From JAAYDI01 sp052034005 (GTDB lineage: Bacteria > Planctomycetota > Planctomycetia > Pirellulales > Pirellulaceae), in assembly GCA_052034005.1 (NCBI GenBank), contig JBPOJB010000035.1:22786-86785 (forward strand): a stretch of DNA of 64,000 nucleotides, given 5' to 3'. The notes beneath the pieces are model-generated. The model was not told the origin of the DNA and made no database searches. It saw nothing but the letters and a program-made list of their open reading frames with translations. Every line of letters starts with the position of its first letter. Position 1 is the first letter of the stretch. This document shows positions 33,059 to 40,608 of this stretch, piece by piece. Both the position numbers and the translations under genes were made by a program.

Positions 33059-34159
33059 ATGACAGAGATGGAAAGACAACCCGACGAACCGGCTGCTGCG
33101 CCGACGCCGACCGCTGGAGCTCGGCTGGTCCGCACGGTCATGATCGTGGTGATGCTGATCGCGCTGGCGGTGGGCCTGTTCGCGCTGGCTCGTCTGGACC
33201 TGGGAGACGAAAGCCGCGCGACGACATCGCCGCGATTTACACTGGATCTGCAGGCGCAGGTGCAGATTCCGCCTGACCGGATCGCCTATCGCCAGCAGTC
33301 GCAATTCAGCACGACGCTGCAGGTGCCGCGGGCGCTGGCGGTGAGTTCCGACGGCACGATCCTGGTCGCGGGCGATCGAGCCATCGTGCGGCTGAGTGCC
33401 CAAGGGCAGGTCCTTGGGACCATCCCGCTCGAACAGGCGCCCACCTGCCTGGCGGTGGGCGGCGCGGGTGCCGGTGCCCCCGAGCAGATCTACGTGGGAT
33501 GTGGGCGTCACGTGTCGGTCTTCAGCGCAGAGGGCGAGCCGGTCAGCCAGTGGCCCGACCTGGCGCCGTCCGCCGTGTTGACGGCGATCGCCGTCGGTCC
33601 GCAGCGCGTGTTCGTGGCGGACGCGGGTCAGCGGGTGGTCCATGTGTTGGATGCCGAGGGGCGTACGGTGGGTCGGATCGGTGCTGCGGACCCGGCACGT
33701 CACGCATCCGAGTTCATCGTTCCGAGCCCTTATTTCGATCTGGCGATCGGTCCGGGCGAGCTGTTGTGGGTCGTCAATCCCGGCCTGCGCCGCGTTGAAT
33801 CCTACACGGACGGCGGAGAGCTGCAATCGATGTGGGGCGAGTCGGGAAGCGGGTTAGCCGAGTTCTTCGGCTGCTGCAATCCGGCGCACTTGGCGCTGTT
33901 GCCCGACGGCCGGTTCGTCACCTCGGAGAAAGGGATCCCCCGCATCAAGGTCTATTCGGAGGCGGGCGAGTTCGAGCATGTCGTGGCCGGGCCCCGCGAG
34001 TTGGGCGTGAGCAGCTCGGCGCTGGTCGACGCCCGTGGCGATCGAGCTGAGCGTGTGTTCGACGTGGCCGTTGCGCCGGACGGATCCGTGTGCGTGCTGG
34101 ATACGGGCGAGCGAGCGGTCCGCGTCTTCGTTCTTGGACAGCCGGAGGTGACACCGTAA
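33059..34159 (+). CDS. Membrane-anchored NHL-type beta-propeller protein, operon gene 2
   Basis: A 366-residue protein with a single hydrophobic segment (about 24-45) after a short hydrophilic N-terminus, then NHL-like repeats (LAVSSDGTILVA, AIAVGPQRVFVADAGQRVVHVLD, LALLPDGRFVTSE, VAVAPDGSVCVLDTGERAV), consistent with a six-bladed propeller exposed outside the cytoplasm. A CC pair occurs in FFGCCNPAHL. NHL propellers bind proteins or sugars; a catalytic role is not evident. ATG 33059 lies ten bases after the previous stop (a second ATG at 33068 is possible). Its TAA overlaps the next ATG (TAATG). Confidence 0.85.
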   Translation: MTEMERQPDEPAAAPTPTAGARLVRTVMIVVMLIALAVGLFALARLDLGDESRATTSPRFTLDLQAQVQIPPDRIAYRQQSQFSTTLQVPRALAVSSDGTILVAGDRAIVRLSAQGQVLGTIPLEQAPTCLAVGGAGAGAPEQIYVGCGRHVSVFSAEGEPVSQWPDLAPSAVLTAIAVGPQRVFVADAGQRVVHVLDAEGRTVGRIGAADPARHASEFIVPSPYFDLAIGPGELLWVVNPGLRRVESYTDGGELQSMWGESGSGLAEFFGCCNPAHLALLPDGRFVTSEKGIPRIKVYSEAGEFEHVVAGPRELGVSSSALVDARGDRAERVFDVAVAPDGSVCVLDTGERAVRVFVLGQPEVTP

Positions 34160-34392
34160 TGAACCGTGATAGCATCCTGTTTGCCGACCGCCGCGCGTTC
34201 CTGGCGGGTTGTGCGCGCGCGGCGGTGTTGAGCGGCATCGCCGTGGCGGCCGGCGTGCTGGTCGGCCGTCGGCAGATCGGCGGCTGCCCGTACGGCACGT
34301 TTGCCTGTGCGGCCTGCGGCCGGGCCGCGTACTGCGCCCTGCCCGCGGCGGTGGCCGCGCGGCGCCGGCCGGCCAGACAGGAGATGCGCTGA
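34159..34392 (+). CDS. Small Tat-signal cysteine protein, operon gene 3
   Basis: A 77-residue protein with a twin-arginine start (DRRAFLAGCARAA), a hydrophobic helix (about 20-36) and a mature part with four cysteines in CPYGTFACAACGRAAYC, followed by an Ala/Arg-rich tail. The start overlaps the preceding stop (TAATG) and the stop overlaps the next start (TGATG), so it is translationally coupled at both ends and almost surely real. The Tat signal implies a folded, probably metal- or cluster-bearing protein exported with its polyferredoxin neighbour. I do not recognise its family. Confidence 0.75.
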   Translation: MNRDSILFADRRAFLAGCARAAVLSGIAVAAGVLVGRRQIGGCPYGTFACAACGRAAYCALPAAVAARRRPARQEMR

Positions 34393-35039
34393 TGGCCGAG
34401 CAGAAGCCGCTCGATCGGCGTCGTTTCCTGATGGACTCAGTCCGCGTAGCCGGCGTGATGACCTTGGGCACGGGGCTGGGGTTCCTGGCCGGGGCCCGCG
34501 GCCGCGCTTCGGAACTGCGCTGGCAGATTGATCCGGACAAGTGCGTCGGGTGCGACAAGTGCGCCACTCACTGCGTGCTGGACCAATCGGCGGTCCGGTG
34601 CGTGCAGTGTTTCGACATGTGTGGGTATTGCGACATCTGCACGGGCTATCTCGACACGCAGTACCAGAACGTGGACACGGCGGCCGAGAACCAGTTGTGC
34701 CCGACCGGCGCGATCGTGCGCACGCTGATCGAGGAGAAGGCGGGCCAGCGGTTCTACGAGTACACGATCACGCTCGCCCAGTGCATCGGGTGCGGCTTGT
34801 GCGTGAAGGGCTGTGCCCTCATGAACGGTTCGCTGTATCTGCAGGTGATGCAGGACTTGTGCGTGAATTGCAACGAGTGTGCGATCGCCGTCGCATGTCC
34901 CAGTCTCGCGTTCGACCGGGTGCCGATGGAGACGCCTTACCGCCTCAAGGGCCAGGCCCTGACCCTGCTGCGTCAGAAAGCCGCCGATCCGGCGAACGTG
35001 GCCACCCGCGCGCTTCTGCAACAGGTGTATCAACCATGA
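34392..35039 (+). CDS. Tat-exported polyferredoxin (18 cysteines), operon gene 4
   Basis: A 215-residue protein. The Tat signal (LDRRRFLMDSV, then a hydrophobic segment to about 34) sends it to the periplasmic side. The mature part holds 18 Cys: a first cluster group CVGCDKCATHC (51-61), a dense run with Cys 70, 73, 77, 80, 83, a CP at 103, then CIGCGLCVKGC (131-141) and C157/C160/C163 with C169 before Pro. This is enough for about four [4Fe-4S] clusters. The layout resembles NapG/DmsB-type electron carriers. It follows the small Tat protein with a TGATG overlap and overlaps the NapH-like gene by ATGA, as expected if it passes electrons to or from that membrane protein. Confidence 0.92.
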   Translation: MAEQKPLDRRRFLMDSVRVAGVMTLGTGLGFLAGARGRASELRWQIDPDKCVGCDKCATHCVLDQSAVRCVQCFDMCGYCDICTGYLDTQYQNVDTAAENQLCPTGAIVRTLIEEKAGQRFYEYTITLAQCIGCGLCVKGCALMNGSLYLQVMQDLCVNCNECAIAVACPSLAFDRVPMETPYRLKGQALTLLRQKAADPANVATRALLQQVYQP

Positions 35040-36349
35040 AAGCGCCGGTCTGGGCCGTACTTGCTTGTGGAGTCGCGTGGTTGTGGGCAACCGCCGCAGC
35101 CGCCGACGTGATCCCGACGCCCACGTTCTCGAACCATGCGATTCCGACGGCCGAGGTGCCGCACGGGGACGCCTCCTGCTGGCAGTGGGTGGATGTGGGG
35201 CTGCTGCTGGCGGCGCTCGGGCTGTCGACCTATTTCGCGCACGTCAGCCGCTCACGCCGCCACATGCTCGTGCTGACGGTCGCCTGCCTGGTCTGGTTCG
35301 GCTTCGTCCGCGACGGCTGCATCTGTTCGGTCGGATCGCTTCAGAATGTGGCGTTGGCGCTCGGGAACGCGGGCTACGTGATCCCGTTGACGGTCGTCGC
35401 GTTCTTCCTCCTGCCGCTGCTGTTCACCACCTTCTTCGGGCGCACGTTCTGTGCCAGCGTCTGTCCGCTCGGCGCCGTCCAGGAGGTGGTGGCAGTCCGG
35501 TCGTTGAAGGTGCCGCGCTGGCTGGACGAATCGCTGGGGCTCATTCCTTACTTCTATCTTGGTGCGGCGGTGATCTTCGCGGCCACGGACACGGCATTCA
35601 TCGTCTGCCGCTACGACCCGTTCGTCGCCTTCTTCCGGCTGGGCGGGAACGCCGACATGCTGGTGTTCAGCACCTGCGTCCTGATCGTCGCGGTCGTGGT
35701 GGGCCGGCCGTATTGCCGCTACCTGTGCCCGTACGGCGCGCTGCTGGCGCTGTTGTCGCGTCTGGCCAAATGGCATTTGCGCATCGTGCCCGGCGACTGC
35801 ATCAAGTGCCGGTTGTGCGAAGAGGCGTGTCCCTACGGGGCGATCTATCCGCCGACGGTGCCGCAGGCGGCTCCGGAGCGGGCGCGGGGCAGGCGGCGAC
35901 TGTTGTGGGTCTTTGCCGCCGCGCCCGTCGCGACCGTGTTGCTGGCCTGGTTGGGCACCTGGTGGGCTGTGCCGCTGTCGCGGTTCCACCCGACCGTGCG
36001 GCTGGCCGAACAGATACAGCTGGAGGAGGCCGGCCTGGCCGAGAAAGGCAAGACCGACGCCAGCGATGCCTACCGCAACACCGGTCAACCGCTCGAATTG
36101 CTCTTTGACGGGGCGCGGGCGTGGCAGCGGCGGTTCGTGTGGATCGGCGGCGCACTGGGCGCCTGGGCCGGCCTGGTGCTGAGCGTCAAGCTGGTGCAGT
36201 TGTCGATTCGCCGCCGCCGTGAAGACTATCACCCGCAGCGGTCCAGCTGTGTGTCCTGCGGACGCTGTTTCAAATCGTGTCCGGTGGAGCTCGTGCGGTT
36301 GGGACTGATCCAGGACGTCTCCGAGATGGTGAAGGAGACGCCCGGATGA
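35036..36349 (+). CDS. NapH-like membrane-bound ferredoxin, operon gene 5
   Basis: A 437-residue membrane protein. After a signal-like start (residues 1-22), hydrophobic helices lie at about 45-63, 80-98, 108-134, 160-180, 200-225 and 295-315, with a late helix at about 365-390. The two CxxxCP motifs of the NapH/NosR class are CASVCPLGA and CRYLCPYGA. Two [4Fe-4S] motifs follow: CIKCRLCEEACPYGA in the middle and CVSCGRCFKSCPVE near the C-terminus, the latter probably cytoplasmic. NapH-type proteins move electrons between quinol and a ferredoxin across the membrane. Overlaps by ATGA at both ends couple it to its neighbours. Confidence 0.92.
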   Translation: MKAPVWAVLACGVAWLWATAAAADVIPTPTFSNHAIPTAEVPHGDASCWQWVDVGLLLAALGLSTYFAHVSRSRRHMLVLTVACLVWFGFVRDGCICSVGSLQNVALALGNAGYVIPLTVVAFFLLPLLFTTFFGRTFCASVCPLGAVQEVVAVRSLKVPRWLDESLGLIPYFYLGAAVIFAATDTAFIVCRYDPFVAFFRLGGNADMLVFSTCVLIVAVVVGRPYCRYLCPYGALLALLSRLAKWHLRIVPGDCIKCRLCEEACPYGAIYPPTVPQAAPERARGRRRLLWVFAAAPVATVLLAWLGTWWAVPLSRFHPTVRLAEQIQLEEAGLAEKGKTDASDAYRNTGQPLELLFDGARAWQRRFVWIGGALGAWAGLVLSVKLVQLSIRRRREDYHPQRSSCVSCGRCFKSCPVELVRLGLIQDVSEMVKETPG

Positions 36350-38187
36350 GCATCACCGTCCGTTATCCGACGCTGCTGGGGACTGCGATCGTGGCCACGG
36401 TCTTCTCGTTGATCGTGGGCGCCCTGATGGCCCTCGACTTCGTCCAACGCGGCCAGTACGAGCTGTTCGACACGCCGGAATTCCTGGCACTCAAGGCGCA
36501 GCTCCACGAGCAGCCGGGCAATGCCGAGCTGCAGGAGCAGATCCGCGAGTTGGATCTCCAGCTGCGTGACACCTATTTCCGCAACCGCCGGTTCATGGCG
36601 GTCGGCATGTACCTGCTGATCGGCGGCGTGGCGCTGGCGCTGATCACGGCGCGGTGGGCGGTGTCCGTGCGCGGCGCGACCTATCAGCCCGCGCCGGTGG
36701 ATCCGGCAGTGGATGTCGAATCGCGCGTGCAGCGTAATGCCCGGTGGGCGGCAGTCGGCCTGGTGATGATCATGGTGGCCGTGCTGTGCGGGTTTGCGAT
36801 CTTCACCGAGCCGGTCGGGCAGCACGGGACAGCGCAACGGCCGCCCACACTGGCCGCAGCATCACCGGGGCCCGCGCCGACCGATTCGGGCGACGCCGAA
36901 CAAGCCGCCCGGACGCCGCCCGCGTCGCCCACCGAGGCGGGTCAGCCGGCGGAACCGGCGGCGGCGCTGCCGTCCTATGATGAATACCTGCAGCAGTGGC
37001 CCCGATTTCGCGGACCGACCGGTTCCGGCGTGTCCCGCTTCACGGACGTGCCGACCCAGTGGAGCGTGCCGGACAACGCGGGGATCCTGTGGAAGACGGC
37101 CGTGCCGCTGCCGGGCGCCAACTCGCCCGTCGTGTGGGGCCGGCACGTCCTGGTGTCGGGCGCCACGGCCGATGAGCAGGCGGTGTTCTGCTACGACGCC
37201 GCGAGCGGTCGGCAGCTGTGGCGCCACGATCTGACTCCGACCAGGCCGGCGGACGGCAAGGAACTGGAAGTGATGGAGGCGACAGGTTACGCGGCGCCGA
37301 CGATGGCCACCGACGGGCTGCGGGCCTACGCGATCTTCGCGACGGGCGACGTGGTGGCGGTGAGCCTGGAGGGGCAGGAGCTGTGGCACCGGAACCTGGG
37401 AATTCCGAAGAACCACTACGGTCACGCCAGCTCGCTGGCCACGTACAACGATCTGCTGATCATCCAGCTCGACCAGGGCCAGGCATCGGACGGGCTGTCG
37501 CGACTCCTGGCCCTTCACGGCGCCACGGGTGCCGTGGCTTGGGAAGTGAAACGCGAGGTCCCCTGCAGCTGGGCCTCGCCGATCGTCGTGCAGCACGATG
37601 ACCGGTGGATGGTCATCACCTGCGTCAATCCCTGGGTGATCGCCTATTCACCCGCGGACGGCAGCGAGCTCTGGCGCGCCAAATGCCTGGGCGGTGAAGT
37701 CGGACCGTCGCCCGTGTGCGTGGACGGCGTGGCGTACGTTGCCAACGAGTCGAGCGACACGGCCGCGGTCCGCGTGGACGGGTCGGGAGATGTCACCGGC
37801 ACGCACATCTTGTGGACGACGGACATTGACGTGCCGGACGTCGTCAGCCCGCTCGTGACGGATCAATACGTGTTGTTGACGGTCCACGGCGTGCTGGCCG
37901 CCTTCGAGCGCGCGGCGGGGGACGCGGCTGCCGACGGCGAGCCGCGTGAGCCGCTGTGGGAAGAGGACCTGTCGGCGGAGGTTTACTCGTCGCCGAGCCA
38001 AGTCGGGGACCTGGTTTACTTGTTCTCCGACGAGGGCAAGGCCTGGATCGTCCGGCCGGCGGCAGACGCGTGCCAGCGTGTCGGCGAGTTGGAGATGGGC
38101 GAGCCGGTGCGGACGAGTCCGGCGTTCCAGCCGGGCCGGATCTACATCCGCGGGGAGGAACACCTGTTTTGCATCGGGGCGCAGTGA
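36346..38187 (+). CDS. Polytopic-anchor PQQ-type beta-propeller protein, operon gene 6
   Basis: A 613-residue protein with three hydrophobic segments in its first 155 residues (about 12-32, 82-102, 130-148). An Ala/Pro-rich linker leads to a propeller from about 215 (QWPRFRGPTGSGVSR, then YDAASGRQLWRHDL, LHGATGAVAWEVKR and AYSPADGSELWRAK). The propeller opening motif matches that of operon gene 1, so the two are distant paralogues, but the three-helix anchor is different and has a charged loop (QELQEQIRELDLQLRD). No PQQ-dehydrogenase catalytic signature is obvious. ATG 36346 overlaps the previous stop. The next gene starts 37 bases on. Confidence 0.87.
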   Translation: MSITVRYPTLLGTAIVATVFSLIVGALMALDFVQRGQYELFDTPEFLALKAQLHEQPGNAELQEQIRELDLQLRDTYFRNRRFMAVGMYLLIGGVALALITARWAVSVRGATYQPAPVDPAVDVESRVQRNARWAAVGLVMIMVAVLCGFAIFTEPVGQHGTAQRPPTLAAASPGPAPTDSGDAEQAARTPPASPTEAGQPAEPAAALPSYDEYLQQWPRFRGPTGSGVSRFTDVPTQWSVPDNAGILWKTAVPLPGANSPVVWGRHVLVSGATADEQAVFCYDAASGRQLWRHDLTPTRPADGKELEVMEATGYAAPTMATDGLRAYAIFATGDVVAVSLEGQELWHRNLGIPKNHYGHASSLATYNDLLIIQLDQGQASDGLSRLLALHGATGAVAWEVKREVPCSWASPIVVQHDDRWMVITCVNPWVIAYSPADGSELWRAKCLGGEVGPSPVCVDGVAYVANESSDTAAVRVDGSGDVTGTHILWTTDIDVPDVVSPLVTDQYVLLTVHGVLAAFERAAGDAAADGEPREPLWEEDLSAEVYSSPSQVGDLVYLFSDEGKAWIVRPAADACQRVGELEMGEPVRTSPAFQPGRIYIRGEEHLFCIGAQ

Positions 38188-38224
38188 ACCGGACCATGAA
38201 TGCCGCCAGGACAGCGACACGCAG

Positions 38225-40582
38225 ATGATCGTATCCGAGCTTGACTTGAGTTGCGTCGACCAGATCGTGGCCCAGTGCGGGACGCGGCGGGAGTCCGTGG
38301 TTGCGATCTTGCAGGCCATCCAGCGCCACTACCGTTACCTTCCGCAGGACGCATTGCGCCGGGTCTGTGAACTGACGGAGATCACTCCGGCCGACATCAC
38401 GGGTGTCTCGACCTTCTACACCCATTTCCGCCACCAGCCGGTGGGCAGGCATGCGATCCATGTCTGCCGGGGCACGGCGTGCCATGTGAAAGGCGCGGAG
38501 CTGGTCCAGGACGCCATCGCGCTGCATCTGGGACTGCAGCCCGGCCAGGACACGGACGCGGCGGGCGAATTCACGGTCGAGCCGGTCGCCTGCCTCGGCT
38601 GCTGCACGCTCGCGCCGGTCGTGCGGATCGACGATGTGACGTACGGGCGCGTGACGCCGCGCAGCGCGCCGCAAGTGATCACGGAGGCGCTGCGGTCGAA
38701 CGCCGCGCCGCCTGCGCCCCCGCCGCCGACAGTCGACGCTCGGCTGAACGAGCAGGGTGAGATCCGCATCGGGCTGGGCTCCTGCTGCCAGGCGCAGGGC
38801 AGTAGCAAGGTGCATGACGAGATCCTGACGGTCTTGCATGAGTCGGGCGCGTCGGCCGCCGTGAAGTGCGTGGGCTGCATCGGCATGTGCCATCAGACCC
38901 CCTTGATGCAACTGGTGACGCCGGACGGGGAATCGCGGTTCTTCTCGCACGTCCAGCCGCAGGACGTGCGCCGCATCGTGCTGGACCACTTCCGACCCAG
39001 AGGGCTCATCCGCAGCCTGCGCTATCGCCTGTCGCGATGGCTGGACGAGTTCCATTCCGACGAAGAACCGGATCCGGTGGTCTCCCAGGCCCTGGACGTG
39101 CGCGAACAAGCGGTGTGTGCGTTCCTGGGGCCGCAGCGGCATATCGCCACGGAGCTCTGTGGCACGTTGGACCCGCTGGATCTGGATGAGTACCTGCGGC
39201 ATGACGGTTTCGTGGCGCTGCGCCGCTGTCTGGAGGAGCACACCCCCGAGACGATCGTGGAAGAGGTTCGCCGCAGCGGGCTGCGCGGGCGCGGCGGCGG
39301 CGGGTTCCCGACCTACATCAAATGGCACAAGGCACGGGAAGCGCCCGGCGCCACGAAGTACGTGGTCTGCAATGGCGACGAAGGCGACCCGGGCGCCTTC
39401 ATGGACCGCATGCTGCTGGAGTCCTTCCCCTACCGTGTGATCGAGGGCATGGCGATCGCGGCGCGTGCCATTGGCGCGCGGGAGGCGATCTTCTACATCC
39501 GCGACGAGTACCCTTTGGCGGTTACGCGGATCCGCGAGGCGATCGCGCGGTGCGAGCGGCGCGGCCTGATCGGCGACGGCGTGCTGGGCAGCGACCTGCA
39601 GGTGCGGTTCCGCATCATGGAGGGCGCCGGCGCGTTCATTTGCGGCGAGGAGACGGCGCTGATCAACTCGCTTGAAGGCCGTCGGGGCACGCCGACCCTG
39701 CGCCCGCCCTATCCGGTCGAGTCGGGGCTCTGGGACCGCCCCACCCTGATCAACAATGTCGAGACGCTGGCGTGCCTGGCCTGGATCTTCCGACACGGCG
39801 GCGAGGAGTTCGCGAAGCTGGGCACGGGCACGAGCAAAGGCACCAAGGTGTTCGCCCTGGCTGGCAAGGTCCAGCGCGGCGGGCTCATCGAGGTGCCGAT
39901 GGGCGTCACGCTCCGCCAGATCGTCGACGACATCGGGGGCGGCGTGTTGCCAGGGCGCCAATTCAAGGCGGTGCAGGTGGGTGGTCCGTCCGGCGGTTGC
40001 GTGCCCGCCGCGCTGGCCGACACGCCGGTCGACTACGAGGCGCTGGTGCAGGTCGGCGCCATCATGGGGAGCGGCGGACTGGTCGTGCTCGACAACACCG
40101 ACTGCATGGTCGACATCGCCCGCTACTTCCTGCGCTTCACCCAGGACCAGTCGTGCGGCAAGTGCACGTTCTGCCGGATCGGCACCAAGCGGATGCTCGA
40201 GATCATGGACCGGATCTGCACCGGGCACGGCCGGGCCGGGGACTTGGAGGTGCTCGAACAACTGGCGCGCCGCGTCGTGGCGGGCAGCATCTGTGGGCTG
40301 GGCAAGACGGCGCCCAACCCCGTGCTGTCGACGCTCAAGTACTTCCGCGAGGAGTACGAAGCCCACTTGCAGGGCCGCTGCCCGGCCGGGCGCTGCACCG
40401 CCCTGATCCGTTACGAGATCAACCAGTCCTGCATCGGCTGCACGCTCTGCGCGCAGCATTGCCCCGTCGATGCCATCCCGATGACCCCGTATCGCCGGCA
40501 CTGGATCAACATGGATCTCTGCACGCGTTGTGACACCTGCCGGCAAGTCTGTCCGGAACAGGCCGTGGATGTCGTTTCGTAA
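38225..40582 (+). CDS. NuoE-NuoF fusion with C-terminal 2[4Fe-4S] ferredoxin, operon gene 7
   Basis: A 785-residue fusion. Residues 1-155: a NuoE-like thioredoxin-fold [2Fe-2S] domain (Cys81, 86, 123, 127). Residues 180-255: a second thioredoxin-like [2Fe-2S] domain (GSCCQAQGS and CVGCIGMC). Residues 320-700: a NuoF core with NADH/FMN motifs GLRGRGGGGFP and CNGDEGDPGAF and the N3 cluster cysteines 644, 647, 650, 690. Residues 730-780: a bacterial 2[4Fe-4S] ferredoxin. The order matches HydC plus HydB of electron-bifurcating hydrogenases (or HndA plus HndC) joined in one chain. It should oxidise NADH or reduce NAD+ in the cytoplasm. No hydrogenase subunit is encoded nearby. Frames extending further upstream overlap gene 6 and are not used. 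Confidence 0.95.
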   Translation: MIVSELDLSCVDQIVAQCGTRRESVVAILQAIQRHYRYLPQDALRRVCELTEITPADITGVSTFYTHFRHQPVGRHAIHVCRGTACHVKGAELVQDAIALHLGLQPGQDTDAAGEFTVEPVACLGCCTLAPVVRIDDVTYGRVTPRSAPQVITEALRSNAAPPAPPPPTVDARLNEQGEIRIGLGSCCQAQGSSKVHDEILTVLHESGASAAVKCVGCIGMCHQTPLMQLVTPDGESRFFSHVQPQDVRRIVLDHFRPRGLIRSLRYRLSRWLDEFHSDEEPDPVVSQALDVREQAVCAFLGPQRHIATELCGTLDPLDLDEYLRHDGFVALRRCLEEHTPETIVEEVRRSGLRGRGGGGFPTYIKWHKAREAPGATKYVVCNGDEGDPGAFMDRMLLESFPYRVIEGMAIAARAIGAREAIFYIRDEYPLAVTRIREAIARCERRGLIGDGVLGSDLQVRFRIMEGAGAFICGEETALINSLEGRRGTPTLRPPYPVESGLWDRPTLINNVETLACLAWIFRHGGEEFAKLGTGTSKGTKVFALAGKVQRGGLIEVPMGVTLRQIVDDIGGGVLPGRQFKAVQVGGPSGGCVPAALADTPVDYEALVQVGAIMGSGGLVVLDNTDCMVDIARYFLRFTQDQSCGKCTFCRIGTKRMLEIMDRICTGHGRAGDLEVLEQLARRVVAGSICGLGKTAPNPVLSTLKYFREEYEAHLQGRCPAGRCTALIRYEINQSCIGCTLCAQHCPVDAIPMTPYRRHWINMDLCTRCDTCRQVCPEQAVDVVS

Positions 40583-40608
40583 CCCCCTTTCGCCGACAAC
40601 AGACGCAC

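Noticed and set aside
37844..40546. A 900-codon minus-strand frame opposite the NuoEF fusion
   Set aside because: The plus strand carries complete NuoE/NuoF motifs and cluster cysteines.
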